A stretch of 64,000 nt of DNA from Acanthosoma haemorrhoidale (taxonomy: Eukaryota; Arthropoda; Insecta; Hemiptera; Acanthosomatidae), in assembly GCA_930367205.1 (NCBI GenBank), contig OV884015.1:82512841-82576840 (forward strand). Reading direction: 5' to 3'. Shown here piece by piece: positions 1 through 10,917 of the stretch. A program made the translations under genes and the position numbers. The notes under the pieces were generated by a model. The model worked only from the letters and a program-made list of their open reading frames with translations, ran no database searches and was not told the origin of the DNA. The stretch's first letter is position 1. Every line of letters begins with the position of its first letter.

Positions 1-863
1 AGTAACCATTTAATAAAATATATTCCCTAAGTTAATGTACAACGTGCTATTCCATGTGATCAATGTATATACCAGTTCATTACCAAGTAGTATATCTTCT
101 TAAAGCTAGGAATATAATCAATAATTTGTATTAATAATTACTGATGCGATCTTTTATGAATCAGTTCCAGCCCCTCAAAATGAAATATGATTTTGAACAC
201 CTGTTTGAAATTGGTTTAGAACTATAGGAGTCCATTTCTCCAAAATAATTTTGTAAATTAAACTAACCAGAGGAATATCGACGAAATTATTTATTTCCTA
301 AGCTCAAAGTTCAAGTAAAAAATACCACATTTTTAAGTCGCTTAAAATGTGGGGTAGTTCAAATAATCTTTTTTTTATTATTTACATGAAAATACTCGAT
401 GCTGAATGTTTCACTAACAAAAATTAGCTGTGTTCACAATGTTTTTAGTATTAAAATGAATCCAGAAATATTGCCATGCGATAAAAGGTTAGGTTAATTC
501 AATTTTTTAAGGGATGTGTCTAGTCAGGATTCATTCACTTAGCCTCCTAAGGAAAAATAACAAAAGGCGTAGCAAATCTGTTCTACATAATCAAAATAAA
601 AGTCGTAAGGTAACAACCTAAACAGTAAACCCTCTATTTTGTCAGTCTTATCTACCAACTGCAGTGGCAACCTCATAAGCCTTGACATTAGTACTATCCA
701 AGTACTTTTTCTTTAGTATGAAACTAATTGAAGAAATATCAATCAGTATCAAAAGTTAGTTTTTATTCAATTTCTGAAGAATTATGTATCGAGGTGTTGG
801 CAATGAATACATAATTGAATTACATTACATAAATGTGTAATGCATATATTAATTCTGTTTCAG
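1..863 (+). other. intron or 5' flank of the gene ending at 1005
   Basis: AT-rich sequence that ends in a pyrimidine-rich tract and CAG at 861-863, just before the terminal exon. I see no convincing exon within it. It probably belongs to the last intron of the plus-strand gene whose earlier exons lie left of the window. Confidence 0.4.
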
Positions 864-1005
864 ATATGATGGTCAACTTATTGCTATTCCTAATGATCTT
901 GAAGCCCTTATACAGAAACAATCTCAAGACACTAAATTGTTACTTATTGGGGTCTCAATAATTGGTGTAGTGATTCCTCTCCTTGTGTCATTCTTCCAGA
1001 GATAA
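864..1005 (+). CDS. terminal exon of a tail-anchored membrane protein (unidentified)
   Basis: The exon follows a good splice acceptor (CAG at 861-863). After one phase nucleotide it encodes 46 residues starting YDGQLIAIPNDLEALIQKQS and ending SFFQR, with TAA at 1003-1005. The last ~20 residues form one hydrophobic segment (LLLIGVSIIGVVIPLLVSFF) closed by a short basic tail, the layout of a C-terminally anchored membrane protein. An AATAAA signal follows 90 bases later. Upstream exons are outside the window and I do not recognise the family. The exon call rests on the acceptor, the open frame, the stop and the poly(A) signal. A chance frame is possible but unlikely, since all four agree. Confidence 0.55.
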
Positions 1006-1094
1006 TTACACTCAAAACAAGAATTTATTACGTGATTCATACACGTATATATATGACATACCTGGAATGTCATATCACGACTATGTGCATTGTA

Positions 1095-1100
1095 AATAAA
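1095..1100 (+). promoter_or_regulatory. polyadenylation signal AATAAA
   Basis: Canonical AATAAA 90 bases after the stop of the plus-strand terminal exon. It marks the likely 3' end of that transcript, convergent with the minus-strand gene ending at 1760. Confidence 0.45.
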
Positions 1101-1365
1101 ATATAGTATTGTCAATATTAGTTCTATACAATATGTTTTATCTAAAATGTATGGTCATTATTATTTTGTTTAATTGTGGTCCATTAATGGTCAATTGATC
1201 AGTAAGTTGAATATAGGTGTTAGCTGTTATCCTATCCAGCACCATCCACTTCTATTGAAGGAAGAGAAATTCAGTACAATCTCGATAGTCCAACGCATAT
1301 GAGACCAGACAACTGCCGCGGATTATCAGGAGTAAAACAAAAAATATTTAAATATTTTTATGTAC

Positions 1366-1628
1366 ATATCTGTACCTCGGAGGGATACAACACTATGTCC
1401 ATTTTCATAACTTTACAGGAGAGGAGTTTTAAACTTTTTTTCAACATTGGCACAGCTATTTATTGAGATGTTGAAACAATATTTTACCAGAACATTCTAT
1501 TTATTGTTATTTACATCTCAATAAATAGCTGTGCCAATAACACTTTTTGTTGAAAAAAAGTTTAAAACTCCTCTCCTGTAAAGTTATGAAAATGGACATA
1601 GTGTTGTATCCCTCCGAGGTACAGATAT
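1366..1628. repeat. long near-perfect inverted repeat (hairpin)
   Basis: Left arm 1366-1471 (106 bp) and right arm 1513-1628 (116 bp) are reverse complements, separated by a ~41-bp loop. The arms appear to differ only by a 10-bp insertion (AACACTTTTT) in the right arm. No transposase or obvious target-site duplication is visible. It lies between two convergent genes, so read-through transcripts would fold into about 100 bp of double-stranded RNA. It could be a foldback or MITE-type element. Confidence 0.85.
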
Positions 1629-1759
1629 ATATTTCAGAAAGAACCAAATATCTATACAATGTATATATAAAATAAAATGTGTACAAACTATGAACAGATA
1701 CAATTAAATAAAAATATCTGAAAAGATTATGAAAAATAATCATTAATTGGTTTATGTTT

Positions 1760-1943
1760 CTAATTTTTAAACATTTTATCTAAACCACTTTGCATCCGTT
1801 TTGCACTGAATGCGTAACCGGTGATCACAGTTAGCAGAGTTAAAATATCCAATTCATCAGATTTGGTCTCCACCTGTGGAACGATTTCTTTGTCAGAAAG
1901 GGATTTTTTATTTTTATTTGCTGGATTACATTTTGATCTATTG
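1760..1943 (-). CDS. candidate terminal exon of an unidentified minus-strand gene
   Basis: Reading leftwards, an acceptor (TTATAG at 1944-1949) opens a 60-residue frame beginning NRSKCNPANKNKKS and ending RMQSGLDKMFKN, then a stop at 1760-1762. The first half is Lys/Asn/Asp/Glu-rich and the second half has a hydrophobic stretch (LDILTLLTVITGYAF) that could be a C-terminal membrane segment. One phase nucleotide precedes the first codon. No family is recognised and no upstream exon was found. The case rests on composition, frame and acceptor. Confidence 0.35.
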
Positions 1944-2009
1944 CTATAAGAGTGGTGTAGTTTTAGGAGAAATGTACAAAACATAAATTTTCACTCATTA
2001 AACCTGGCA

Positions 2010-3470
2010 CCGTTCCTGGTTGACATATTTTTTATGACGACCTTAATTCTCACTTTCTGTCCATCTCTGTCCCTCCAATCCAATTAACACCACCTCTAAT
2101 TTCCATCTAGACAACTTCTTTTTCTCGTATATTTCTCCTTCTGGCCTCATTTTCTCGATTAAGAAATCAAGAACTAATTCGGTAGGTGGAGGTGCTATTT
2201 CCATAAAATTCCTAAAGTTGTATCCCTATGATTCACCCCTATTGCTTCACATTTATAATTTTTCCCTCTTGCTGGATATGAGGGAATGTTCTTCCACTGA
2301 ATAAATTTCCTAATCCCTCCTCCAAAGGCTTACTGGCCTATATTTGTTCTCTATTTTTTCCAAACCCCTCAAAAGGGTAGATCAATGCCGAATTTCCTCA
2401 TTTATTGAAACAGGTTTAAATCCCATTTCTTATCACTACTAGGTAGTACTCATTCCTGACCAACCTCCTTGCTAACCCCTTTCATTGTCTACCCTGTAGC
2501 TCCATGGACCTATTTTGCCATGACTGTTCTGTGTCTACACAACGACCTTAATACATCTATCCATCACTCCTCATTCCACCTATCGACCTACAAAACCCAA
2601 AATACCTATCCTTCCCTTATAGTCAGCTCCATATCTCCTCCCTATTGATTCAGGAAGATCTGGCATCTCTCCGTAATCTTTGATTGGATTTGTAGAAATC
2701 CTAATTGATATCCCTATACTACATATATAACTATCCTGGAAACACTACATTTCCACCCTTAAACTGCTCAAATTTCCCGACATCTCTCCCATTACATATG
2801 TGGCAACTCCTAGTTTCCTCTCTTGTATTCCCCAATTTTGACTACGGTTGCGTGGTTTATGGGGATCTCGAGCCTCGGTTAAAGTAGCTGATTAGTTATT
2901 TTCTAATATTTATACTCAGGATCCCCACAGACCGTCGCATTTTGTGGCACTACGCTGAGTTGGAATGGCTGCACCCTTCCGCCCGTCGCTAAGACTGCCA
3001 TGATTACATTGCCCCTACCATAACAACACCCTCCAATTCAAGTCTGCGATCAAATCCCGCAATACTTTTTTTTTTGACGACCCCTTCCAGAGTACGGTTC
3101 CTCACAAGAGGTTAAAACTCACGCATTATATATTTCTTTTCTTATTCATCGTTTATCAACTCTCCCAGTCTTTAATTCGAGACTTTACCGGTTTCTTATC
3201 TCCCTCCAATCTAATAATTCTGTTTATTTATTTTTCATTCAACCCTGCTCTTTCCCCCTTGTAATAATTTCTGTTTTATTTATTTTTTTTTTTTTCATCT
3301 CTATTCATTTTTGCCTTTTGTTTTATTTGGTTTTTCTTTGTTCATAGCCATAGCACATCGTACTATACATTTGTACGTATTAATATTCAATCTGTTTGAT
3401 AGACATTCATATGATGTTCCATGTTATTGTTAGGGGAGAAAGTCGCAGAATAAATTTTTTTCATTTTATC
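2010..3470 (+). mobile_element. decayed non-LTR retrotransposon (LINE ORF2 remnant)
   Basis: Fragments of a reverse-transcriptase ORF2 can be read across several frames with many stops. Near 2800-2885 the frame gives LVSSLVFPNFDYGCVVYGDL, close to the LVFPHFDYC-VVY block near the C-terminus of CR1/RTE-type arthropod LINE RTs. From about 2920, RRILWHYAELEWLHPSARR resembles the following L-WLP---RR block. Before it (2030-2400) are degraded pieces resembling the start of an RT domain. An A-rich/AATAAA stretch near 3450 may be the 3' end. No functional frame is left. Confidence 0.6.
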
Positions 3471-4245
3471 ATAAAAGGATTGAATATCTAAAAATAGGGT
3501 GACTATCTGGAAATATGGTAAATCACGAATTATGGGAAGGGTTTTATAATTTTCACAACAATCAGCTGCTGCTCGATTTTTTGGTAACGAGCCTTCGGGA
3601 CATGCTTCTCCGAAGTGTTAGATTCACTTACTAACGAATCCCTCTCCAGTTGAAGTTAAAAATATTTCTCTCAATTAGTGTTGCGCAATACCTCTTTTGT
3701 GTAGTACGTGTGGTTTTACCATTGTTATGAAATTATTTTGTATATCCATCGATTTTCAGCTTTTAAGGTATGTATCTTTTCATTTGAATTTCTGTTTTTA
3801 TACATACCCCCACTGTATTGCATTTTGTTATTAAAATAGATTTTCCCTAGTACGCCAAATCATCTGTTACAGTTGTGTTCACTTTTTCGGCCTCAGGCTT
3901 GGCGATTCCACCAATGGTTCTTCACTCACACAAAAGACATACTCAAGGTAGGAGGGGGGGTTAGCAAGGAATGATAGTGGGTGAATGAGAGCGGAAGTGT
4001 TTTTTGAATATATAGCAAATATTTTTGAATACAGAAATATTCCAAGATATCCCTTTGTCACTTCTTCTCGTTTATGGTAACATATTCAGTAAGAGATCTA
4101 GGACAAAAATCAAAAAGAATGATAGATTCGCCTGAGGATCTATAATTATTATATAAAATTATCTGTAAATTTAAAGGGACTATGAAGGGGGAAAAAAATC
4201 AACTTAAATAAGAGAAAGAAAACAATGAAATTAGGTAATGTATTA
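3471..4245. other. unassigned AT-rich stretch
   Basis: No gene called. Weak hints only: a possible splice donor (AAG-GTATGT) near 3767 on the plus strand, and a minus-strand frame at 3879-3941 reading YVFCVSEEPLVESPSLRPKK before a stop, which could be a terminal exon of an unknown gene. Confidence 0.3.
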
Positions 4246-4251
4246 TTTATT
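4246..4251 (-). promoter_or_regulatory. polyadenylation signal (minus strand)
   Basis: TTTATT on the plus strand reads AATAAA on the minus strand, about 45 bases after the stop of the candidate membrane-protein exon at 4297. Confidence 0.35.
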
Positions 4252-4296
4252 GGGTTAGGTACGGTCCTAAACAATCATTTTAATCTCGGTTAATTT

Positions 4297-4504
4297 TCAG
4301 AGCACCCTGGTCCGTGCTTCGCACGTGGCCGCAGCACTAATGGTAACAATTGGAAATGTTGTATGTGCATGAAAATTTTCAATAAAAATGAATTCCACAG
4401 TCATACAATGAGAACTTACCTGACAATGAGGACGAAGAGCACTTTGTATGGCCTCACTGTTTTCAATACATAGAAAGCGACGAGGAAGCCGGTCACGAAA
4501 TAGA
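4297..4504 (-). CDS. last two exons of a small membrane protein (unidentified)
   Basis: Exon 4420-4504 has an acceptor (CATCACAG) and a strong donor (CAG-GTAAGT). It encodes YFVTGFLVAFYV, KTVRPYK and VLFVLIV, that is, hydrophobic segments around a short basic loop. It ends with two phase bases (AG). The next exon, 4297-4336, starts after CCATTAG and completes the codon, reading SAAATCEARTRVL then TGA. Phase, stop and a downstream poly(A) signal agree. The same small region also shows a possible plus-strand exon (after TTTTCAG at 4300), so the strand is not certain. Upstream exons were not found. Confidence 0.4.
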
Positions 4505-5230
4505 CTGTGATGATTAGTTTTTCTTACTATTTTTTTTTAATAACTCTTTCATTACTTCTTTCTAAAGTCTGTAAATGAGTAATGTAAGTTTGTAAAGGAG
4601 TGAATAGGACGATTTTGTTTTTAAATTTATTTGTTAGTTTTTTATATATTTTTAGGCTATGTTGGTATTTGAGGGTTTTCAGGGTTATAGTTCTTTAGTA
4701 ATTAGTAGTAATTGTTTTAATAACCTCAATAGGTTGAAATGTATAAATAGTAATTTTAAAATAATAAAAAAAAAATTATGTAAAATATTTTTGGTCTCAT
4801 GATTATAACTAGTTTTTACTATGACCCTAACTGGTATCTATAGCCGTTTGTAAAAAGTATAAAAATTTATTTAAAAGGAAAATACTACACATTTGTCAAT
4901 TTTACATTCAATAGAAAAAGCGGTTGTGAATAAAATAAGTAACCAAAGATCTGGCAAATTGTGTAGACGATACCCCTTTTTTATCAATTATCAAATCAAA
5001 ACTTCCTTAAGTGGAAATTTGTTTTGTATTGTTTGTTTGGGCCGAATGCAACCTGTTAGACAATCACCAAGTCTCTAAAAGGTTATCCATTGCTACATAA
5101 AGTAACAATGAAAACAAAGCTAATCTCACAATATCAACTGAGGGTGAACTAATCCACTTTATGATCATGCTATCTCTGTTAGAGAACGTAAGTTGTTCCC
5201 CGTTTATCGTGCTGTGTTCTTTGATCCATC
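4505..5230. other. AT-rich spacer upstream of the histone gene
   Basis: Nothing supported. The 3' part must contain the promoter and 5'UTR of the H1 gene, but no clear TATA box or initiator could be picked out of the AT-rich background. Confidence 0.4.
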
Positions 5231-5272
5231 TTGTTATTACATTATTCCTATAATATTGCATCCAAACGATAT

Positions 5273-5890
5273 ATGGCTGGCAAATCCTCACCGAAGTTTA
5301 AAATGGCGAAAAGTGCATCCATTAAGAGAATCCCTGTAGCAAAAATGGTTATATCTTCATTAACTGAGCTCAACAATAAAAAAGGTACTTCCGTGCAGGC
5401 AATAGTGAAGTATATAAGCACAAACTATGACGTCAACATAAGAAGTAATTATTTATACATCAAGAAATACTTAGTTAAAGCAGTGGGCTCAGGTTCAATC
5501 GTTCAGACCAAAGGCACTGGGGCTGTTGGCTCCTTTAAGTTGCCACCTCAGAAGAAAACAACTAAAAAAACCGGACCGTCTGAGGTCATCGACGAAACGA
5601 AGGATCCAACGAGGAAAAATAAAACTGTCACTGAGAAGTCGAAAAACAAAAATGTCACCGAGAAGTTGAAAAACAAAACTGTCTCTGAGAAGACGAAAAA
5701 CAAAACTGTCACTGAGAAGACAGAAAAAAAAACTGTCACCGAGAAGAAAAAAACAAAAAAATCTCCGACTCCAGTTACAGTTAAAGTAAGGTTTAAAAAA
5801 AAACCTGAGCCAACTGCTAAAAATACTAATAAGACTGTTCCCGCTAAAAAACAAGCAGCAAAGAAAAATGTTGCCAAAACCAAGAAGTAG
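5273..5890 (+). CDS. linker histone H1-like protein
   Basis: Intronless 205-residue frame. Residues ~19-91 (counted from the ATG at 5273) match the H1/H5 winged-helix domain: VAKMVISSLTELNNKKGTS, an AIVKYI helix, IKKYLVKAVGSGSIVQTKG and a GSFKLP end. The C-terminal ~110 residues are Lys-rich, as in linker histones, and include five 9-residue repeats. It should bind linker DNA at the nucleosome dyad and compact chromatin. The ATG at 5303 has a better start context (AAAATGG) and would give MAKSASIKRIP; 5273 gives a slightly longer N-tail. No histone 3' stem-loop follows the TAG, which points to a replication-independent or germline-type variant rather than a clustered S-phase gene. No other core histone gene is nearby. 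Confidence 0.85.
   Translation: MAGKSSPKFKMAKSASIKRIPVAKMVISSLTELNNKKGTSVQAIVKYISTNYDVNIRSNYLYIKKYLVKAVGSGSIVQTKGTGAVGSFKLPPQKKTTKKTGPSEVIDETKDPTRKNKTVTEKSKNKNVTEKLKNKTVSEKTKNKTVTEKTEKKTVTEKKKTKKSPTPVTVKVRFKKKPEPTAKNTNKTVPAKKQAAKKNVAKTKK
5615..5749 (+). repeat. 27-bp minisatellite coding 9-residue H1 tail repeats
   Basis: Five tandem 27-bp units encode KNKTVTEKS, KNKNVTEKL, KNKTVSEKT, KNKTVTEKT and EKKTVTEKK. The array gives regularly spaced Thr/Ser residues in a Lys-rich context and keeps the reading frame. It is also why long antisense frames appear here. Confidence 0.9.
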
Positions 5891-7031
5891 ATGGGAAATG
5901 TTCCTGGCATCTTTATACAGCATAGATTTGTTTACCTCCACCGTAAGTTGTTTTCTATTTTTTAAAGATTTTCGTTGGCTAGCAAAAAGAACCATAACAT
6001 AATTCCCCCGTTGTGTGGGAATTGGTGACACGAGTCTCTTCTTCGACCTGGAGATGGACAATTTGAAATACTCCGTAAAACATGACTATTTGCAAAATAT
6101 TTTTTTCTAGCATATTGAGTATGGTATCAAATTAAGCACTTCAACCTCCTGATCCATAACAAATATTATGCATTGTGGCTTTAATGGTCTGTAATTACAA
6201 GCTTCAATGCAATAATGTCAACAAGTAATTCATAATTAACTTGGGTTGAAGCATTAAATTTTGGAAGGGACTTACCATCGATTGATATCATAAAAAACAA
6301 TAGCAATTCTATATAATCAGGTATTAACTTCATTTATAATGGAACGTCTTCAAATAACTAATTATGTTGCATTAAAAATAGTTCTTTTCCCATTAGTTAC
6401 TAGGAAACAGAAATTACATAATGTTAATCAGAATGTCAAGATCTTTGATTTCATACCCTAACAACAATTATATATTTTTTCTACAATGTATTGCATAATT
6501 AATGACACTTAATTATATTTAGGATTTTGCTATTATTTTTTATGTCGTTGCAACATCAAATTGGAATTTCAAGTAAAATTTTATGTCTCTAGGCCGAACA
6601 GAACACTCGCAAACACGTAAACAGACAAACACCGACGTGAAAACATGATGTGTTTTTAAAATGACAAATGTATTTATTATAGTATTCATTTGAAATCTGG
6701 TGGATCATAGCCAAAATTCGTTTGAACTGTACATCGTGATTCCAAGCAGGACGGGTGTAACTAAATCGCATGTTATACATAGCAAATAACAAGAAGGGGT
6801 ATTACTGCCAGACTAATTAAGAGTTATATTTAATAAATTACTTTCTAATTAGAATATAAACATATTCTTCTATCATATAAAACATGATATCAAATAAAAG
6901 GCCTAATAGAATTGATTAATAACATGTAATATGAGTATACATGGACTGTAGTGAAAATTAATCAAAATAATGTTTTTTTTAATAGTTATCTTTTAACAAC
7001 AAAACTTTTTTTACATTGATAAGGAACTGAA
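5891..7031. other. unassigned AT-rich stretch
   Basis: 3' flank of the H1 gene, with no gene called. A minus-strand stretch at 6660-6790 reads FAMYNMRFSYTRPAW and FKRILAMIHQIS, faintly like the C-terminal exon of the odorant receptors further right (AVYNIQWYTMP...), but no acceptor or flanking exon supports it. Confidence 0.3.
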
Positions 7032-7288
7032 TTGTCTTTTTAAATATTTGTAAATGAAATAAAATGTATAAAAAGTAAAGAAAGAATATCAACAATCGCT
7101 GTGGGGCTTGGTGAATTTCCTGGAAAACCTAATTAAATTTTTTTATTTCTAAACCTTGTCTTTTTAAATATTTGTAAATGAAATAAACTGTATAAAAAGT
7201 GAAGAAAGAATATCAACAGTCGCTGTGGGGCTTGGTGAATTTCCTGGAAAACCTAATTAATTTTTTTTATTTCTAAACCTTGTCTTTT
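7032..7288. repeat. 124-bp tandem duplication
   Basis: Two copies with a period of 124 bp (starts at 7032 and 7156; a third partial copy of the first ~9 bases begins at 7280). The copies differ at only a handful of positions. Unit landmarks are AATATTTGTAAATGAAATAA and CGCTGTGGGGCTTGGTG. No coding potential. Confidence 0.9.
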
Positions 7289-8659
7289 CCAAGCAAAAAC
7301 AATTAAATATATAGCTATAATGTCTGTATTGCTAGTTTTACAAAAAGTTATTTTTTGGAGTATCCTTGAAATTATTTTTGCATCATTGACTTTATAATCA
7401 AATCAACCATCATTTAAATAATAATTAGTTTCTAAGCTGGGACTTAAAAGTTCTTAACAGTTAGCGAAACAATCTTGACCTTGCCATCCCATTTTGTTCA
7501 TAAAAAACATATTTCGAGGTGTTTAAGAACATTCTGTTACAATTTCAGATAGATTAAATTATTTGTAAATGACATACATACACATGGATAGTCAGATTGA
7601 CCGAGAGGAATGATGATCACCCCTTCCCCCATCTTAATTCAAATAGGGACACTACCTTCTGGCTTGGCAATTAACAAGAAAAATTCAATTTGCCTTAGAT
7701 TGGCCTTAATTTGATTTTGATGATTGTAATTTTTTTCAGGTATTAATTCCAAAATAAAAATCAATCATTAAAGAAAATTATCAAAACGTTTTTGTGATAA
7801 TTGAGTAATTGACTTCAACTGCAATAAGAAAAAGATAACCTAGATTTTGAAGTTACATAATTTTGGCATTTTATTGTATAAATATAAAGTACATAAAATG
7901 GATTCCTATGAAGTTAATTCCAAAGACCAAAGACAAGAGACCATCTGGCTCATATAATATTTTACTGAGGTGTATAATTTTCCTAGTGTGTATATATCTA
8001 TTTCGATTTGATTGTTTAAAAAATAATCATTAAAGTTACCAAGTTTGTATTTCTCAAAGAAGCAAAATTCTTGTTAAGTGTTTAAATCAAATATATATAT
8101 ATTTAAATTATTATTTATTATATATCCTAATCAGTGTGCATTTATTACTTCTACTGATTTTAATTTTGGCTCAAATTAGATGAAAATTCAACCAGTAGTA
8201 TTTTTTTGAGTACATACATTATTATTTGACCATAAAGAAATTTATAGATAATTGAATGGGGAATTTAGTATTGTGTATAAAAAATAATCCTTTTTCCACC
8301 TTCATGAAATGTTTATAATTTTTACAGCAACCCTAGATAGCCGTTATCTGGTTCTGCGATAATTTTACTTCACTTCTTCACTCTGGACACAATTTGGGTG
8401 TTTCCCCGTAATTAAGGGCACGTTAAAATAGATTTTTTTCTGTCAATATTTTGGATATTTACACTTTATTTCTTGAAAAGATATTTTAATTGAACGATAT
8501 GAGTTTGTAAATAAAATCAGACGAAGGGATACCATTTCGACTTATTTTGTCATTTATATCTACCCATACCAAGAAACTATCCATAAAAGTAGCCCAACTC
8601 TTCAATAATTAGCAAATACTCTGTCAGCAATACTTAACAGGTGGTGGACATCTTACATC
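7289..8659. other. unassigned AT-rich stretch
   Basis: No exon, RNA gene or recognisable element seen on either strand. Very low GC with short A/T runs. Confidence 0.4.
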
Positions 8660-9775
8660 AACAACTTTATTATGATAAAGTTACAATCTGCCTCATTGGG
8701 CAATAAGTAATTGTGATAAATGATCCCATTCATCATACTATATTTACAATTTTCATTCAGTCACTCATTCATACAGTATTTACAAACAGCCCAGAGACAT
8801 CCCAAGTCCACATGGTTGTCACCTCCCTCGTGTGCGAAGGAGGAAGCAGAGTCTTGGGAAGTCCCCCACGCTCCTCCTTCAGCCGCGTCACTGGATAAGA
8901 GCCAGCGGAGGCTGAACAAGAGCGCGAGGGCCACAGACTCTCAGGACATGATTAGAGAAACTGACCATTACCAGAACTCCCACTGTCACGTATTTATAGC
9001 ATGTCACTAGGCCACTGCCGTTTTAGTCTCCAAGGAGAATTATAGGGATGAGTGGTGCAGTGCAATGACTGCGCTAGGGGATTAGGGTGGTTGGAATTTT
9101 AGGTTACTATGGAATTTTATAAACTTGAAAGGGATGACTTCAAGAATGTAGGGTATATTAAGATCATTATGAAGGGTTTTTTTGCTGTTGTAATAAGGGG
9201 AATTTACTATTGTTCTCAGGACTTTTGATTGAAAGGATTGAATGAGCTTGATGTTCGACTTTTTTGCTGTCCCCCATAGCTCTACTCCATATGCCCAGAT
9301 TGGCTTAAGTATAACTTTGCATACTGCAGGCGATTTTAGGGGCTTCGTGCACAATTCACTTTTGTGCTGCCCACTGCACTTTACGCCCCTGGGAGGTTAG
9401 TGACAGTATGATTTCATGTGCCCATATGCCTGGCAATTATGGCATTAGACTAAGTCATATTTGAGTTAAGGTTTTTCGACCTGTACTCTTGTGTAATACA
9501 GGTAGGTCAGTTCATACTAACACTCATACTCAACACCTACTCCAGGTGTTTGCTCTAGATTGACCAAGAACAAAGGTAGTGGTGTTTTAGTTGCTTCTTC
9601 TTGCCTATCCTCATGGAGCACGTTGGTAATTTGGAGAACCTTGTATCCTAAACCTAAGAGCTCCTTTTCTATCTCATCTGCTGGTGTAGTGGGATGCAGG
9701 TTTCTAATCACCACCCATAGTGATCTTTCCTGCTTTAGCTGGTTAGTGTGAAAGTCTGCCTTCGCGTTTGCCACT
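8660..9775 (-). mobile_element. Jockey-like LINE, family J1, internally deleted
   Basis: Minus-strand element with ORF1 (gag) sequence at 9355-9775, RT C-terminal sequence at 9082-9350, then ~400 bp of 3'UTR ending AATAAAG at about 8660. The same 3'UTR occurs at 39066-39283 and, in part, at 36655-36740, which shows it is a dispersed family. The 5' end of gag and almost all of ORF2 (endonuclease and RT core) are missing. Confidence 0.75.
9082..9775 (-). pseudogene. J1 gag joined directly to the RT C-terminus
   Basis: The frame at 9517-9774 carries the Jockey gag core: LWVVIRNLHPTTPADEIEKE, then TNVLHE and KTPLPLFLVNLEQTP, a domain found before the zinc knuckles. At 9340-9445 come two CCHC knuckles, CHNCQAYGHMKSYC and the CSGQHKSELC half of a second, with one in-frame TAA between them near 9402. 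Straight after CTKPLKSPA the same frame continues as VCKVILKPIWAYGVELWGTA and FQSKVLRTIVN, the conserved C-terminal end of Jockey RT. So ORF1 and the end of ORF2 are fused in one frame by a deletion. The piece is non-functional as it stands. Confidence 0.75.
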
Positions 9776-10261
9776 CAATATGACTATGAAATGTCCAACA
9801 TACACTGAGCAAATACAGTCCACAGCTTTACAATCCACTCACCTGTAGATAGCTTCCCCAATGATTTGTTGAAACAGTTCTACGACCGAAACACTTCCTA
9901 TGAACAGTAGCAAAAACAGTTAATTTGAAGAGTGACACGAATACTATTTGTTATGGACATCTTACAAAAATAGTTTTATGAATGCCCTTTATTTGATGTC
10001 AAAAATATATTTTCAAGGATTACTAAAACAGAATCATACCAGCTAGTACTGCAATATTTAATTTCTAAGGTATGCAGTCCTCTAATGATACAGGAGTTCT
10101 TCGAGTTACCTAAAATATACCCTAAGCAGAATTATTTTCAGTTTTGGGGGGCAAGTCATTTTTCGAACCGAACCTCTTGGTCATAGGTGCCCTCTTGGCT
10201 TAGATATTTATGGATAACTTGGAGAATAAAAGCATAATGACTGATTAAGATCCATATCAAA
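9776..10261. other. unassigned stretch
   Basis: No gene or element recognised between the J1 copy and the Penelope-like remnant. Confidence 0.35.
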
Positions 10262-10605
10262 ACAAAATACAGTCTTGGATCCGATATGTAGATGGATCCG
10301 ATATTGGAATACTTTCTAGGGGCCCCAGAAGATATTTCAGGGTCAATCCAATTCCTAAACAGTTTACACCAGACTATCCGCTTAACAGTGGAGTTTGAAG
10401 AGGAAGTATGCATCGATTCCTTAGATCTCAACATAAAGAGAATCCCGGGAATGGATCAATGCTTATTTATATTTATATGAAGAAGTACACTACGAACAAT
10501 GCAATATACAGCAGCTCTCAAAACTACCATGGTCATAAAATGGCCATGTTTAACTTTATATTTAACCCCTTAGAAACCATACCAATGAAAGAAGATGTGA
10601 TATAA
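10262..10605 (+). mobile_element. Penelope-like element RT remnant
   Basis: Fragmented frames resemble Penelope-like RTs. Around 10265 a degraded SWIRYVD box (YVDD-like) is followed by IQFLNSLHQTIRLTVEFEEE (compare LNSLHPNIKFTMELE). After a frameshift near 10480 come YTTNNAIYSSSQNYHGHKM and AMFNFIFNPLETIPM, matching the NHP--HK--A-R-L--RL--IPL segment. Only the palm and thumb end of the RT is left. The GIY-YIG endonuclease is not visible. Confidence 0.5.
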
Positions 10606-10917
10606 TAAGTGATTGCTGAATTTTATTATTTTTTAATGATACTTCAATTTGGTTGATCACTCTCACATATATTTTATGGGGCCCGATGAGATAATCTCTG
10701 TTACCTCAGGCGAGGATCTAACTCATACCATTCTGGTTGGAGCAAACTAAAACATCACCAGCCCTAAAAGTTGTATCCTTTTGTAAACAATTGTTCATAC
10801 TACAATGCAATTTCGCTAATCTGTACTTGGGTAATCCAAACTACCCAACTGTATCTATTTTATTAATTTTTAAAAAAGGCAAAAAAGCTTTGCCAAAATC
10901 ATATAGTATAGGAGGGT

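Noticed and set aside
5064..5291. Minus-strand 75-codon frame with a hydrophobic C-terminus (SPSVDIVRLALFSLLLYVAM)
   Set aside because: Overlaps the H1 5' region, weak acceptor, no homology or partner exon; probably chance.
5495..6061. Long minus-strand frames (188 and 120 codons) opposite the histone gene
   Set aside because: Shadows produced by the repetitive Lys-rich H1 tail; no domain, and Phe/Ser/Leu runs only mirror AAA/AAG codons.
6589..6792. Minus-strand AMYNMRFSYTRPAW frame resembling a receptor C-terminal exon
   Set aside because: The in-frame TAA directly upstream and absence of splice sites leave only weak similarity.
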